A DNA stretch of 64,000 nucleotides, from NCBI RefSeq assembly GCF_018219155.1, contig NZ_CP056123.1, positions 1,435,505 through 1,499,504 on the forward strand, read 5' to 3'. The notes below the pieces were generated by a model that was not told the DNA's origin, ran no database searches, and saw only the letters and a list, made by a program, of their open reading frames with translations. This document shows positions 38,298 to 45,761 of this stretch, in pieces. How positions within the stretch are numbered: the first letter of the stretch is position 1; the number at the start of each line of letters is the position of its first letter. This stretch comes from Moritella sp. 24. Lineage in GTDB: Bacteria > Pseudomonadota > Gammaproteobacteria > Enterobacterales > Moritellaceae. Made by a program: the position numbers and the translations under genes.

Positions 38298-38903
38298 ATG
38301 AACCAATCTATCCATCACAGAACTAGCTATAACAGTACTATCCATAACAGTATTATCCATCACAGAACTAGCTATAACAGTACTATCCATCATAGTCGTA
38401 GCCATAATAGTATTCGCGCATTTTTTATTTCGGCTTCTATTCTTTTTAGCGTTATTTTTTCAGCGGCGGTATTTGCTGAAAGTAGTACAAAACTCGCACC
38501 TGACTTTTCATTACCCGGCGTAAATAATAGCCAAGTAAATCTTGCTGATTATCGTGGCAAGGTCGTACTGGTGGATTTCTGGGCATCCTGGTGTACGCCT
38601 TGTATTCGTTCTTTCCCGTGGATGGATGAAATGGTTGAAAAATATGGTGAGCAAGGTTTTGAAATTATAGCGATTAATATGGATCAAGAAGCCGTTTTAG
38701 CTGAGAAGTTTCTACAGCGTTATCCAAACAAGCTAACCATTGCATTTGATCCGCAAGGTGTTGTTGCTGAACAGTACGAAATAATGGGATTACCAAATTC
38801 ATTTATACTTAATAAACAAGGTGAGATTGTTTATAAGCATGTCGGCTTTAGATTAAAAGAGCTGGATAAGTATGAAGCAGAAATCTTGTCGTTATTACCT
38901 TAA
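38298..38903 (+). CDS. TlpA/ResA-like envelope thioredoxin with duplicated N-terminal leader
   Basis: 201 aa. An unusual N-terminus rich in His, Ser, Asn and Tyr (about residues 1-41) contains a 15-residue in-frame duplication. A hydrophobic signal segment follows (AFFISASILFSVIFSAAVFAES, cleavage near AVFA, about 61), then a thioredoxin domain: APDFSLPGVNNSQVNLADYRGKVVLVDFWASWCTPC with the redox pair Cys99-x-x-Cys102 and the cis-Pro in GLPNSFIL. Expected periplasmic thiol reductant. The extended leader is odd; no later Met exists before the domain. First gene of a four-gene group with DUF4266, DUF3570 and ApbE. Confidence 0.88.
   Translation: MNQSIHHRTSYNSTIHNSIIHHRTSYNSTIHHSRSHNSIRAFFISASILFSVIFSAAVFAESSTKLAPDFSLPGVNNSQVNLADYRGKVVLVDFWASWCTPCIRSFPWMDEMVEKYGEQGFEIIAINMDQEAVLAEKFLQRYPNKLTIAFDPQGVVAEQYEIMGLPNSFILNKQGEIVYKHVGFRLKELDKYEAEILSLLP
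38311..38390 (+). repeat. 45-bp in-frame duplication in the thioredoxin leader
   Basis: A 35-bp sequence (starting TCCATCACAGAACTAGC) occurs exactly at 38311-38345 and 38356-38390, offset 45 bp. Each copy itself contains shorter imperfect repeats of CAGTACTATCCAT type. Confidence 0.9.
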
Positions 38904-38944
38904 ATATTGCAATAATCGTATCTAGTTAATACTTGGAGTGGCTT

Positions 38945-39157
38945 ATGAGACGGATTTTATTATTAGCCTGCATATTGAATTTAACAGCGTGTTCATCTTT
39001 GGGAGTAAAACCTTGGGAACGTGATTTGTTGGCGAAACCTGAAATGCAGCTTGCAGAGAACCCGATGGAAATAGGGTTTGATGACCACACCTATTTTAGT
39101 AAAGAAGGTTCGAGTGGCGGTGGTAGTTTTGCTGGTGGAGGTTGTGGATGCAACTAA
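38945..39157 (+). CDS. DUF4266 small lipoprotein with Gly/Cys C-terminal tail
   Basis: 70 aa from ATG 38945 (GGAG 7 nt upstream; an in-frame TTG lies earlier). Signal peptide with lipobox LTAC, lipid-modified Cys16, giving a mature protein of about 55 residues. Conserved DUF4266 segment VKPWERDLLAKPEMQ, then DDHTYFSKEGSSGGG and the ending FAGGGCGCN with Cys67 and Cys69. The C-terminal Gly-Cys tail could bind metal or be the target of thiol exchange or modification; this is inference. The residue after the lipid Cys is Ser, so outer-membrane sorting is expected. The reading frame overlaps the DUF3570 gene by 10 nt. Confidence 0.85.
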   Translation: MRRILLLACILNLTACSSLGVKPWERDLLAKPEMQLAENPMEIGFDDHTYFSKEGSSGGGSFAGGGCGCN

Positions 39158-40428
39158 ATAGCAAAATAAAAAATAAAAGCAAAACCTTTACTAATATTTC
39201 ACTGACACTTGCTGCGGCTACTTGCGCGCTTGCTACTCCTGTCATGGCTGAAACATCAGATGCTGATAGTTGGGACGTTGATGCTGGGCTATTGATTTAT
39301 GCAGAAGATAATAACCAAGTACAGGCTTATGAAGGTGCGCTTTCTATCACTAAACAAATTGATGATGAGCGCAGCATTAATGTAAAAGGTGTTATTGATG
39401 TGCTGACTGGTGCATCTCCCAACGGTGCTGTTGCACAAAATAGAGCGCAAACATTTACGCGGCCATCAGGTAATGGATCTTACACCACTGCCGCTGGTGA
39501 AACCCCACTTGATGATACCTTCCGTGATACTCGCGTTGCACTGAGCACGCAATACCAACAGCAGTTGAGCCGCCTTTGGTTATATTCTGGTGGTGCTTAC
39601 CTTTCTAAAGAATATGATTATCTTGCCTTGTCGATAAATAGTGCACTGGCGCGTGATTTTAATAATCGCAATACCACTGCATCAGTTGGTTTTGCGTATG
39701 CTTACGATACGATTGAACCGGAAGGTGGTATTCCTGCTTCTGGTGTATCGGTTAACGATCCTGATAACCGTTTAACGGATTCTGATACCAAACAAACCCT
39801 TGATTTACTTTTTGGTGTTACTCAAGTGATTAACCGTCAAACCTTGATGCAATTCAATTACTCGATAAGTGATGTCAGCGGTTATCAAACAGACCCTTTT
39901 AAGATCCTATCGGTAGTTGATACGGATGGTTGGGCTAATGATTATGTTTACGAAAGCCGACCTGACCAGCGTACAAAGCAAAGTTTATTTTGGCGCACTA
40001 AATATAACCTGCAACCCTCTGGACAAGTATTCGATGTTAGTTACCGTTATTTTTGGGATGATTGGGGTATGGCCTCGCACACTATCGATAGTAAGTGGCG
40101 TATACCGTTAGCGAAAAGTCATTTTATTGAACCGCATATTCGTTATTACAATCAGCAAGCTGTAGATTTTTATCAGGTGTATCTTGATGAAGGGGTGGCA
40201 ATACCGGAATATATGACGGCTGATTACCGTTTAGGTGAATTGCAGACCTATACTTTTGGTTTGAAATACGGTTTACCGATTGCAGGGAATGAATTTAGTG
40301 TTCGACTTGAATATTATCTTACGCAGGTATCGGGTGATGATTCATTAGCGAAAGGTGCTGGCATGGCAGGGTTAGATCTTTATCCCGACAAAAGTGCCAT
40401 CATGTTACAGAGTTTCTATCGCTTTTAA
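39148..40428 (+). CDS. DUF3570 outer-membrane beta-barrel protein
   Basis: 426 aa from ATG 39148 (GGAGG 6 nt upstream, inside the end of the DUF4266 gene). A signal peptide with long n-region ends near PVMAET (about 34). The mature chain alternates polar and hydrophobic residues with many Tyr/Trp, and ends in MLQSFYRF, the C-terminal Phe of a barrel protein. An early Thr/Ser-rich loop (FTRPSGNGSYTTAAGETPLDDTFRDTR) is characteristic of the family. Members occur next to DUF4266 and ApbE genes; the function is unknown. Probably an outer-membrane pore or platform for the lipoprotein. Confidence 0.85.
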   Translation: MQLNSKIKNKSKTFTNISLTLAAATCALATPVMAETSDADSWDVDAGLLIYAEDNNQVQAYEGALSITKQIDDERSINVKGVIDVLTGASPNGAVAQNRAQTFTRPSGNGSYTTAAGETPLDDTFRDTRVALSTQYQQQLSRLWLYSGGAYLSKEYDYLALSINSALARDFNNRNTTASVGFAYAYDTIEPEGGIPASGVSVNDPDNRLTDSDTKQTLDLLFGVTQVINRQTLMQFNYSISDVSGYQTDPFKILSVVDTDGWANDYVYESRPDQRTKQSLFWRTKYNLQPSGQVFDVSYRYFWDDWGMASHTIDSKWRIPLAKSHFIEPHIRYYNQQAVDFYQVYLDEGVAIPEYMTADYRLGELQTYTFGLKYGLPIAGNEFSVRLEYYLTQVSGDDSLAKGAGMAGLDLYPDKSAIMLQSFYRF

Positions 40429-40458
40429 TGTCGACATGAATGCAAGTAGGAATAAGGC

Positions 40459-41358
40459 TTGAAAAAAAACTATACCTTAAAGCGACAATCTGGCTATTTT
40501 ATCGGTGAGTTTACCGTCATGGCCAGCCCTTGTCAGATCTTATTAGATAACGTAGATGAAGCACTAGCGGATAATCTCACCGCACAAGCATATACAGAAG
40601 CAAAACGTATTGAATTAAAGTATAGCCGTTTTCGTGATGGCAATATTATGGCTCAACTCAACAATGCCGAGGGTAGTGCTATATCACTTGATGAAGAAAG
40701 CATTCGCCTTATTAATTTAGCTGATTTATGTTTTCAGTTAAGTGGGGGGGTATTTGATATCAGTTCTGGCGTCTTGGGTAAGTTGTGGCATTTTAAACAG
40801 CAAACACAACTGCCGAGTGATGTAGATATTCAAGCGTTATTACCGCATATCGGTTGGCAAAAGGCACATTGGAAGGCACCGTTATTAACGTTATCAAAAG
40901 GCATGCAAATTGACCTCGGAGGTATAGGTAAAGAATATGCCGTCGATAAGGTTGCGCAGTTACTGCAAAATGAAATGGGGCAGTTGCAAATTGATAGTGC
41001 GTTTTTGATTAATTTTGGCGGTGATATTTACGCCAATAAATTACGCAGTAATGGCGAGGCTTGGCAAGTGGCTATTGAAGACCCTAAACATCTTGGTCAC
41101 AGTAAGTTAATGGTTAATCTCTCTCAAGGTGGTTTGGCTAGTAGTGGTGACAGTCAACGCTATATTGAAGTGGATGGTCAACGTTATAGCCATATTCTCA
41201 ATCCCAAAACAGGCTACCCGATTGTTGGTGGTCCATCTCAAGTCACCGTTTATGCTCAAAACTGTGTGCAAGCAGGTATGTTGGCAACCATTGCGTTATT
41301 ACAAGGCGAGTTTGCTGAAGACTTCTTGAAAGCGCAAGATTGCCGATATTGGCTGTAA
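40459..41358 (+). CDS. ApbE-family FAD:protein FMN transferase
   Basis: 299 aa from a TTG start 30 nt after the DUF3570 stop. Conserved ApbE blocks: GGVFDISSGVLGKLW, DLGGIGKEYAVDKV (the DLGGIAKGYAVD signature), NFGGDIYA, GGLASSGDSQRY and HILNPKTGYP (the HIxxPxTG metal/FMN motif). These enzymes attach FMN to Thr/Ser of partner proteins using FAD and Mg2+. No signal peptide or lipobox is visible, unlike most ApbE proteins, so where it acts is unclear. Being last in the TlpA/DUF4266/DUF3570 group suggests an envelope redox pathway with a flavinylated partner. No classical acceptor motif was found in the neighbouring proteins. Confidence 0.9.
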   Translation: MKKNYTLKRQSGYFIGEFTVMASPCQILLDNVDEALADNLTAQAYTEAKRIELKYSRFRDGNIMAQLNNAEGSAISLDEESIRLINLADLCFQLSGGVFDISSGVLGKLWHFKQQTQLPSDVDIQALLPHIGWQKAHWKAPLLTLSKGMQIDLGGIGKEYAVDKVAQLLQNEMGQLQIDSAFLINFGGDIYANKLRSNGEAWQVAIEDPKHLGHSKLMVNLSQGGLASSGDSQRYIEVDGQRYSHILNPKTGYPIVGGPSQVTVYAQNCVQAGMLATIALLQGEFAEDFLKAQDCRYWL

Positions 41359-41426
41359 TAGTCATCACGATAAACAGCCAAATACTTATTTAGTGCTATT
41401 GGAATAGGGTGATTATAGCGATTAAC

Positions 41427-42380
41427 TTAAACTTGATTTTGTGGTGTGCCTGCAACAAATTGCTCAATATTATTAATTAACTGATTTGCTAATGTCTGAA
41501 TTGCTGAGTCAGACCCCCAAGCAACATGAGGTGTTAAGATCAGGTTAGGCAAATGCGCATTTGCAATGAGTGGGTTGCTGTCATCAGCAGGTTCTTGAGT
41601 GAATACATCAACACCCGCGCCAGCGATTTGCTGAGTAAGTAACGCATTTACCAACGCCTCTTCATCAACTAAACCACCACGTCCTGCATTAATTAACACG
41701 CTCGACCTTTTCATTAGCTTAAATTCGTCACTGCCGATAATGTTGTGCGTTTGATCTGCAAGTGGGCAGTGTAACGTAAGTACATCTGCTTGCTGTAACA
41801 CGGTTTCAAATGGAGTGTAGCCATCACGACATTGAGTTGCACCTTTACGTTCTGCAAACATAACCTTCATCCCAAGTGCTTTTGCTAATATAGCCACAGC
41901 ATTTCCTAGGCTACCTTTGCCAATAATACCTATCGTAGATCCCGCAATATCAGAAATGGGATGGCTAAAGAAACAGAACTGTTTTTGCTGTTGCCAAACA
42001 CCCGCTTGAATATCTTGATGGTAGCCGACTAGGTTGCGTTTTAGTGCAAACATCATGGCTAATACATGCTCCGGCACGGAATTGGTGGCATAGCCTTGAA
42101 TGTTACTGACGGTGATGTTGTGCTGACGACAATAATCCAAATCGATATTATTGGTGCCGGTCGCCGCAACCGCGATCATTTTTAACTGCGGGCACTGACT
42201 TAATACCTGCGCATCTAAAATGACTTTGTTAGTAATCACAATGCTGGCATCTTTCAGACGTTCAACCACCTGTTCTGGCGTTGTTGTCGCATATTCTTGC
42301 CAGTGGCAGTCAGTATCAGGTTGGGGGATAGTAATATGTTCTGGGATCGTAGAGCGGTCGAGAAAGACAATAGTTTCCAT
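41427..42380 (-). CDS. D-2-hydroxyacid dehydrogenase (HprA/glycerate dehydrogenase-like)
   Basis: 317 aa NAD(P)-dependent oxidoreductase. NAD-binding motif GIIGKGSLGNAVAILAKALG (about 147). Catalytic residues: Arg in NAGRGGLVDE (about 234), Glu in TQEPADD (about 263), His in TPHVAWGS (about 285). The N-terminal half holds the substrate loop VAATGTNNIDLDYC, usual for hydroxypyruvate/glycerate reductases. Convergent with the ApbE gene. The most likely substrate is hydroxypyruvate or glyoxylate, but the family is broad. Confidence 0.88.
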   Translation of the reverse strand: METIVFLDRSTIPEHITIPQPDTDCHWQEYATTTPEQVVERLKDASIVITNKVILDAQVLSQCPQLKMIAVAATGTNNIDLDYCRQHNITVSNIQGYATNSVPEHVLAMMFALKRNLVGYHQDIQAGVWQQQKQFCFFSHPISDIAGSTIGIIGKGSLGNAVAILAKALGMKVMFAERKGATQCRDGYTPFETVLQQADVLTLHCPLADQTHNIIGSDEFKLMKRSSVLINAGRGGLVDEEALVNALLTQQIAGAGVDVFTQEPADDSNPLIANAHLPNLILTPHVAWGSDSAIQTLANQLINNIEQFVAGTPQNQV

Positions 42381-42528
42381 GCAGGTGAGTCCTTGGCCTT
42401 AAAGCTGATATTTATGATTAATTTAACTTAACTCGTTATCAAAATGATATATCTTTTCATTTAAAAAAGATAAGGTTAATGACCTCTAGGGTTTTAAGTC
42501 GAACTGTATAAATGAGGAGATATAAGTG

Positions 42529-42840
42529 ATGAATAATATTTTTGATGCGATACCAAAAGATCTTAGCAATGAAGTATTTGAAGATTTGGTTAGCAGTGAC
42601 AAGGTTAAAATAGAACGCATTATATCCAAAGGGCATACGTCACCGGATGTTGGTTGGTACGATCAAGAACAAAGTGAATGGGTGATTATTATCGCAGGTA
42701 GCGCGATAATTGGCTTTGATGACAAACCATCTGTGACGTTAAAAGCGGGGGATTATCTCAATATTCCTGCACACCAAAAACACAAAGTAGCATGGACAGA
42801 TCCTGATGTTGAAACAGTTTGGCTAGCTGTTTTTTATTAG
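42529..42840 (+). CDS. Small cupin-domain protein
   Basis: 103 aa from ATG 42529; GTG 42526 is also possible because GAGGAG lies 6 nt before it. A single cupin barrel with GWYDQEQSEWVIIIAGSAIIGF (motif 1-like) and GDYLNIPAHQKHKVAWTD (motif 2, with His residues that could bind metal). No signal peptide. Related small cupins are of unknown function. Rightward, divergent from the dehydrogenase gene and followed by two hypotheticals. Confidence 0.75.
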   Translation: MNNIFDAIPKDLSNEVFEDLVSSDKVKIERIISKGHTSPDVGWYDQEQSEWVIIIAGSAIIGFDDKPSVTLKAGDYLNIPAHQKHKVAWTDPDVETVWLAVFY

Positions 42841-42870
42841 GATTCGGACGTTATTCATTTTATAGGGAGT

Positions 42871-43383
42871 ATGATGGAACTCGCACTTAACTTTATTAGC
42901 AGTATCTCAATGCCTTTGGTATTAGCTTTTTTTGGTTTTTTAATTAATCGGCAGCTGGCTAGTTATCGCAGTAAACTGACAATCAACGTAAAACTGATTG
43001 AGAAAAGGATCGCGCTTTATGATGACGTCGGTCCCGAACTGCATAAACTATATCAATTCTATCGCCGAGTTGGGAACTGGAGGGAGCTATCTCCTGATGA
43101 AATACTAGATATTAAGTTAAAGCTAGATGCATCCATTTATGTGAATAAACCTTATTGGTCAGTTGAGTTTTTTCAGTGCTATATGCACTTTATGCAAGTA
43201 TGTTTCTCAGTAAACAGCAGGGAGCATGAAAAGACCCAACTAAAAACCAGCATCAATGATTATGCTTGTGAGCAGATGGTTGATAAAAAAGGGATGTTTA
43301 CCGGTGAGTCTATTGATAAACAAGCACTTGATATAGCCTATGATTGTTTACATAATAGTATTTTGAAAGACATGAACAGCTGA
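42871..43383 (+). CDS. Hypothetical protein with N-terminal membrane helix
   Basis: 170 aa, ATG with AGGGAG just upstream. One N-terminal hydrophobic segment (ALNFISSISMPLVLAFFGFLI, about 4-25), then a mainly helical soluble domain with aromatic residues (LYQFYRRVGNWRELSPDEI, VNKPYWSVEFFQCYMHFMQVCF). I do not recognise the family. The layout resembles small single-pass proteins found beside defence or stress genes, but no partner is visible. It starts 30 nt after the cupin stop and may be cotranscribed with it. Confidence 0.6.
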   Translation: MMELALNFISSISMPLVLAFFGFLINRQLASYRSKLTINVKLIEKRIALYDDVGPELHKLYQFYRRVGNWRELSPDEILDIKLKLDASIYVNKPYWSVEFFQCYMHFMQVCFSVNSREHEKTQLKTSINDYACEQMVDKKGMFTGESIDKQALDIAYDCLHNSILKDMNS

Positions 43384-43457
43384 GTTTTTATTACTTAAGG
43401 AATAACTATAAAGTATGTTATGGTTTTGTTTTTTGTAATGAAATGCAAGGGGCTCTA

Positions 43458-43877
43458 ATGAAGTACGTATCAGCATTATTGACAGGATTTGTTATTGTTT
43501 TCGTACAGTACTTAATATTGGTGTCGATGAAGTTGGATTTTTTCTTCTATCTCGTCGGTACCTCAACACTCGATTCCAATAGTCATGCTTATTGGATCTT
43601 AGCATTGCACGACCTTATTATAATCGGGTCGACATCATTGCTAGGTATCGCTTGTTACAAGGCTATTTTTAAGACGTCACCATTTAATTTTAAAGCATCG
43701 CTAGTTATGCAAGTTCCATTGTTTATGGCTGCGTTGGCGTTAAATGGTTTACCCACTCGTTTCGTGACGACATATCAAATACAAACTGCGGTTGTAACTT
43801 TCATTGCTTGTTTTGCAATTGTTTTGATATTTAATCTGTATAGAGAAACGCTGCGATGTCGATCGTATTCTCGCTAA
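43458..43877 (+). CDS. Hypothetical four-helix membrane protein
   Basis: 139 aa from ATG 43458, which has AAGGGG at good spacing; an in-frame ATG lies 15 nt upstream. About four hydrophobic segments (LLTGFVIVFVQYLILVSM, WILALHDLIIIGSTSLLGIAC, LVMQVPLFMAALALNGL, AVVTFIACFAIVLIFNLY). No recognised motif. The last residues (RETLRCRSYSR) overlap, in another frame, a stretch that looks like a gene remnant. Confidence 0.6.
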   Translation: MKYVSALLTGFVIVFVQYLILVSMKLDFFFYLVGTSTLDSNSHAYWILALHDLIIIGSTSLLGIACYKAIFKTSPFNFKASLVMQVPLFMAALALNGLPTRFVTTYQIQTAVVTFIACFAIVLIFNLYRETLRCRSYSR

Positions 43878-43956
43878 ACTGTTCAATAATCAAATGGATG
43901 ATGTAAGTAAATTGGAGCGTGAGGACATATTTGATTTTGTCCACACCACCAAATAA
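43855..43956 (+). pseudogene. Possible C-terminal gene remnant
   Basis: A stretch of 33 codons with no good start encodes DVDRILAKLFNNQMDDVSKL and onward to DFVHTTK before a stop. Composition is protein-like (charged helix), and it overlaps the end of the preceding membrane gene. It could be the tail of a decayed gene or a frameshifted extension of it. I do not recognise the parent. Confidence 0.25.
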
Positions 43957-43972
43957 ATAGGTTTATACCCAG

Positions 43973-44353
43973 TTATGCCTCTTTATACGCTTTATTTAAA
44001 ATATCTTGTTTAGATAATTCAGCACCTTGCCATACATATACTTTATACGGTTTTATATTATGGGTTATCTCAAGTAATACTCTCTCTTCAACACGAGATA
44101 ACCCACCTTCGGATAAATATTGCTGCTGAATAATAATGATTGGCAGCAATTTGAATATGGACTTTTTGGCAACTTTTGATATCGCGATATTGAGCGTTTT
44201 AATCGCAGGGAAAAAATCACCGATAGCTAAGCGCTGACTAGAAAATGGTTTACTTGCAATTTCAGTATGCTCACAACTGGTCTTACAATTTAAAACATGA
44301 AAACTGTTTTTCTTTACACGGATGTAAATTGACTCTCTATATTTATCTAGCAA
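43973..44353 (-). CDS. Hypothetical protein, possibly related to short MreB-like proteins
   Basis: 126 aa with a TTG start and AAGAAGG about 8 nt upstream. N-terminal beta-strand pattern (SIYIRVKKNSFHVLNCKTS) and a C-terminal block GGLSRVEERVLLEITHNIKPYKVYVWQGAELSKQDI. The latter reminds me of short proteins often annotated as rod-shape-determining (a PhP...GGLTxxExRALxELA...VxVWxG pattern), but this is recall, not a search. No signal peptide or membrane helix. Lies 49 bp downstream of a lipoprotein gene on the same strand. Confidence 0.5.
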   Translation of the reverse strand: MLDKYRESIYIRVKKNSFHVLNCKTSCEHTEIASKPFSSQRLAIGDFFPAIKTLNIAISKVAKKSIFKLLPIIIIQQQYLSEGGLSRVEERVLLEITHNIKPYKVYVWQGAELSKQDILNKAYKEA

Positions 44354-44402
44354 CTTAAATACCTTCTTATTCGTGATTAAAGTAAAGGGACTGAGCTAAT
44401 GG

Positions 44403-44696
44403 CTAAGGACAGTAGGTTGATTTAATTGCATAAGTGATTGAATGTACAGTCGTATATGTGTCGAACATATAGGTGCTGATTTTTTGCTCGCACCACTGAA
44501 TCGCCTCATTTAGGTCTTTATAACCATCGCCACTGGCATTCCAGCATTGGGCTAAATCATGGCTTCTATCACCAGCATCTGAAGCGTCTGAGCCTATTAT
44601 TTGACAAGATGAATAAGTTGACTTAGATGATCCGTCATCGTTACTGTCACAAGCACTTAACGCTAAAGCAAAACTTAAAATGAGTAATTTTTTCAT
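44403..44696 (-). CDS. Small lipoprotein, hypothetical
   Basis: 97 aa. Signal peptide with lipobox LSAC (lipid Cys16). Low-complexity start of the mature chain (DSNDDGSSKSTYSS), then a domain with four further Cys (CQIIGSD, CWNASGDG, CEQKIS, C-terminal CP) that could form two disulphides. No known family. Its start overlaps the stop of the preceding gene (ATG/TAA), so the two are translated together. Confidence 0.65.
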   Translation of the reverse strand: MKKLLILSFALALSACDSNDDGSSKSTYSSCQIIGSDASDAGDRSHDLAQCWNASGDGYKDLNEAIQWCEQKISTYMFDTYTTVHSITYAIKSTYCP

Positions 44697-45025
44697 TAGT
44701 ATTCTCCTTCATTCATAAATAGTTCGGTAAATATCACTCGTGATTGGCACGGGACTTCAAAGTAATCCTGATTATTATTTATGATTTGAAGTTCTAAATT
44801 GTGATGACTTTTACAATCAATTTGGCTGCCAGAAGCAGGGGGGAGTGTTAGAGGCTCACCGTAAATATTTATTTCAAGCGTTTCACTGGAAAGGTTTTGA
44901 ATTGATAGCGTTTGTAATTCCGTACTAAGTACTTTTACATGCTCAAGTGGAGACTTGTATTCAACTGCGAACGCTGCTGATGATACAAACCCTAGAATAA
45001 GAGTTAACTTCTGAATAAGCTTCAT
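44696..45025 (-). CDS. Small secreted protein, hypothetical
   Basis: 109 aa. A Sec signal peptide (MKLIQKLTLILGFVSSAAFA) is followed by a mature chain of about 89 residues, beta-rich, with two Cys (SQIDCKS and EVPCQS) likely joined as a disulphide. No known motif. First gene of a two-gene unit with the small lipoprotein, which suggests a periplasmic pair. The family was not recognised. Confidence 0.65.
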   Translation of the reverse strand: MKLIQKLTLILGFVSSAAFAVEYKSPLEHVKVLSTELQTLSIQNLSSETLEINIYGEPLTLPPASGSQIDCKSHHNLELQIINNNQDYFEVPCQSRVIFTELFMNEGEY

Positions 45026-45229
45026 GATAATTCCTTGCTATATAAGATTTAACAAAAAACTAACAATAAAATCGGCGTACCACAATCACTCAGACAGCTT
45101 TTAGCCTCAATTTCATACTTACTTAACGCATTGTATATAGAGGTATAATGATGAATGCTTACGTGATTAATTTATTGGTGTTACAGTGCTTAATACTTCA
45201 CTGTTAGTTAACGATAAAGGATGATTGAA

Positions 45230-45688
45230 ATGGAAATTCGAATTGATGACCTAAAAGGCGAAGAGGTTGCTTTATTACTTCAGGAGCATCACCAAGACAT
45301 GTTAGACCATACACCAGCAGAAAGTGTACACGCGTTAGATTTAACAGGATTACAAGCACCTGATGTGACATTTTGGAGTGCGTGGATCGCGGGTGAACTT
45401 GCCGGGTGTGGTGCGATTAAAGTGATTGAAGCAGGGCATGCTGAACTAAAATCAATGCGTACCTCTAGTACGCATTTACGACAAGGCGTTGCTCAACGAC
45501 TATTAACGCATATCTTGGCGGAAGCAAAAAACCAAGGTATCACCAAAGTAAGTTTAGAAACGGGCACTCCAGATTCATTTATACGCGCTCAAAAATTATA
45601 TAGAGATTTTGGCTTTAATGAGTGTGCGCCGTTTGCAAACTATCGTGAAGACCCGTACAGCTTATATATGACGAAACAGATCGCTTAA
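45230..45688 (+). CDS. GNAT-family N-acetyltransferase
   Basis: 152 aa from ATG 45230 (AAAGG 9 nt upstream); the ATG at 45221 directly abuts that site and is less likely. GNAT fold with acetyl-CoA loop LRQGVAQRLLTHILAEA (Q/RxxGxG/A-like) after the strand AELKSMRT, and the end segment LYRDFGFNECAPFANYREDPYSLYM. Similar to small acetyltransferases of unspecified substrate. Convergent with the LysE gene; three 21-bp repeats lie between. Confidence 0.85.
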   Translation: MEIRIDDLKGEEVALLLQEHHQDMLDHTPAESVHALDLTGLQAPDVTFWSAWIAGELAGCGAIKVIEAGHAELKSMRTSSTHLRQGVAQRLLTHILAEAKNQGITKVSLETGTPDSFIRAQKLYRDFGFNECAPFANYREDPYSLYMTKQIA

Positions 45689-45698
45689 TGATATCGAC

Positions 45699-45761
45699 GA
45701 TCTAAATAGTACTTTCACTGATCTAGATCGTACTGTCACTGATCTAGATAGTACTTTCACT
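45699..45761. repeat. Three tandem 21-bp repeats at the 3' end of the lysE-family gene
   Basis: Units GATCTAAATAGTACTTTCACT, GATCTAGATCGTACTGTCACT and GATCTAGATAGTACTTTCACT, written here as separate 21-bp blocks, differ at a few positions only. The last unit overlaps the final 18 bases of the leftward gene, including its stop codon. Confidence 0.9.
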
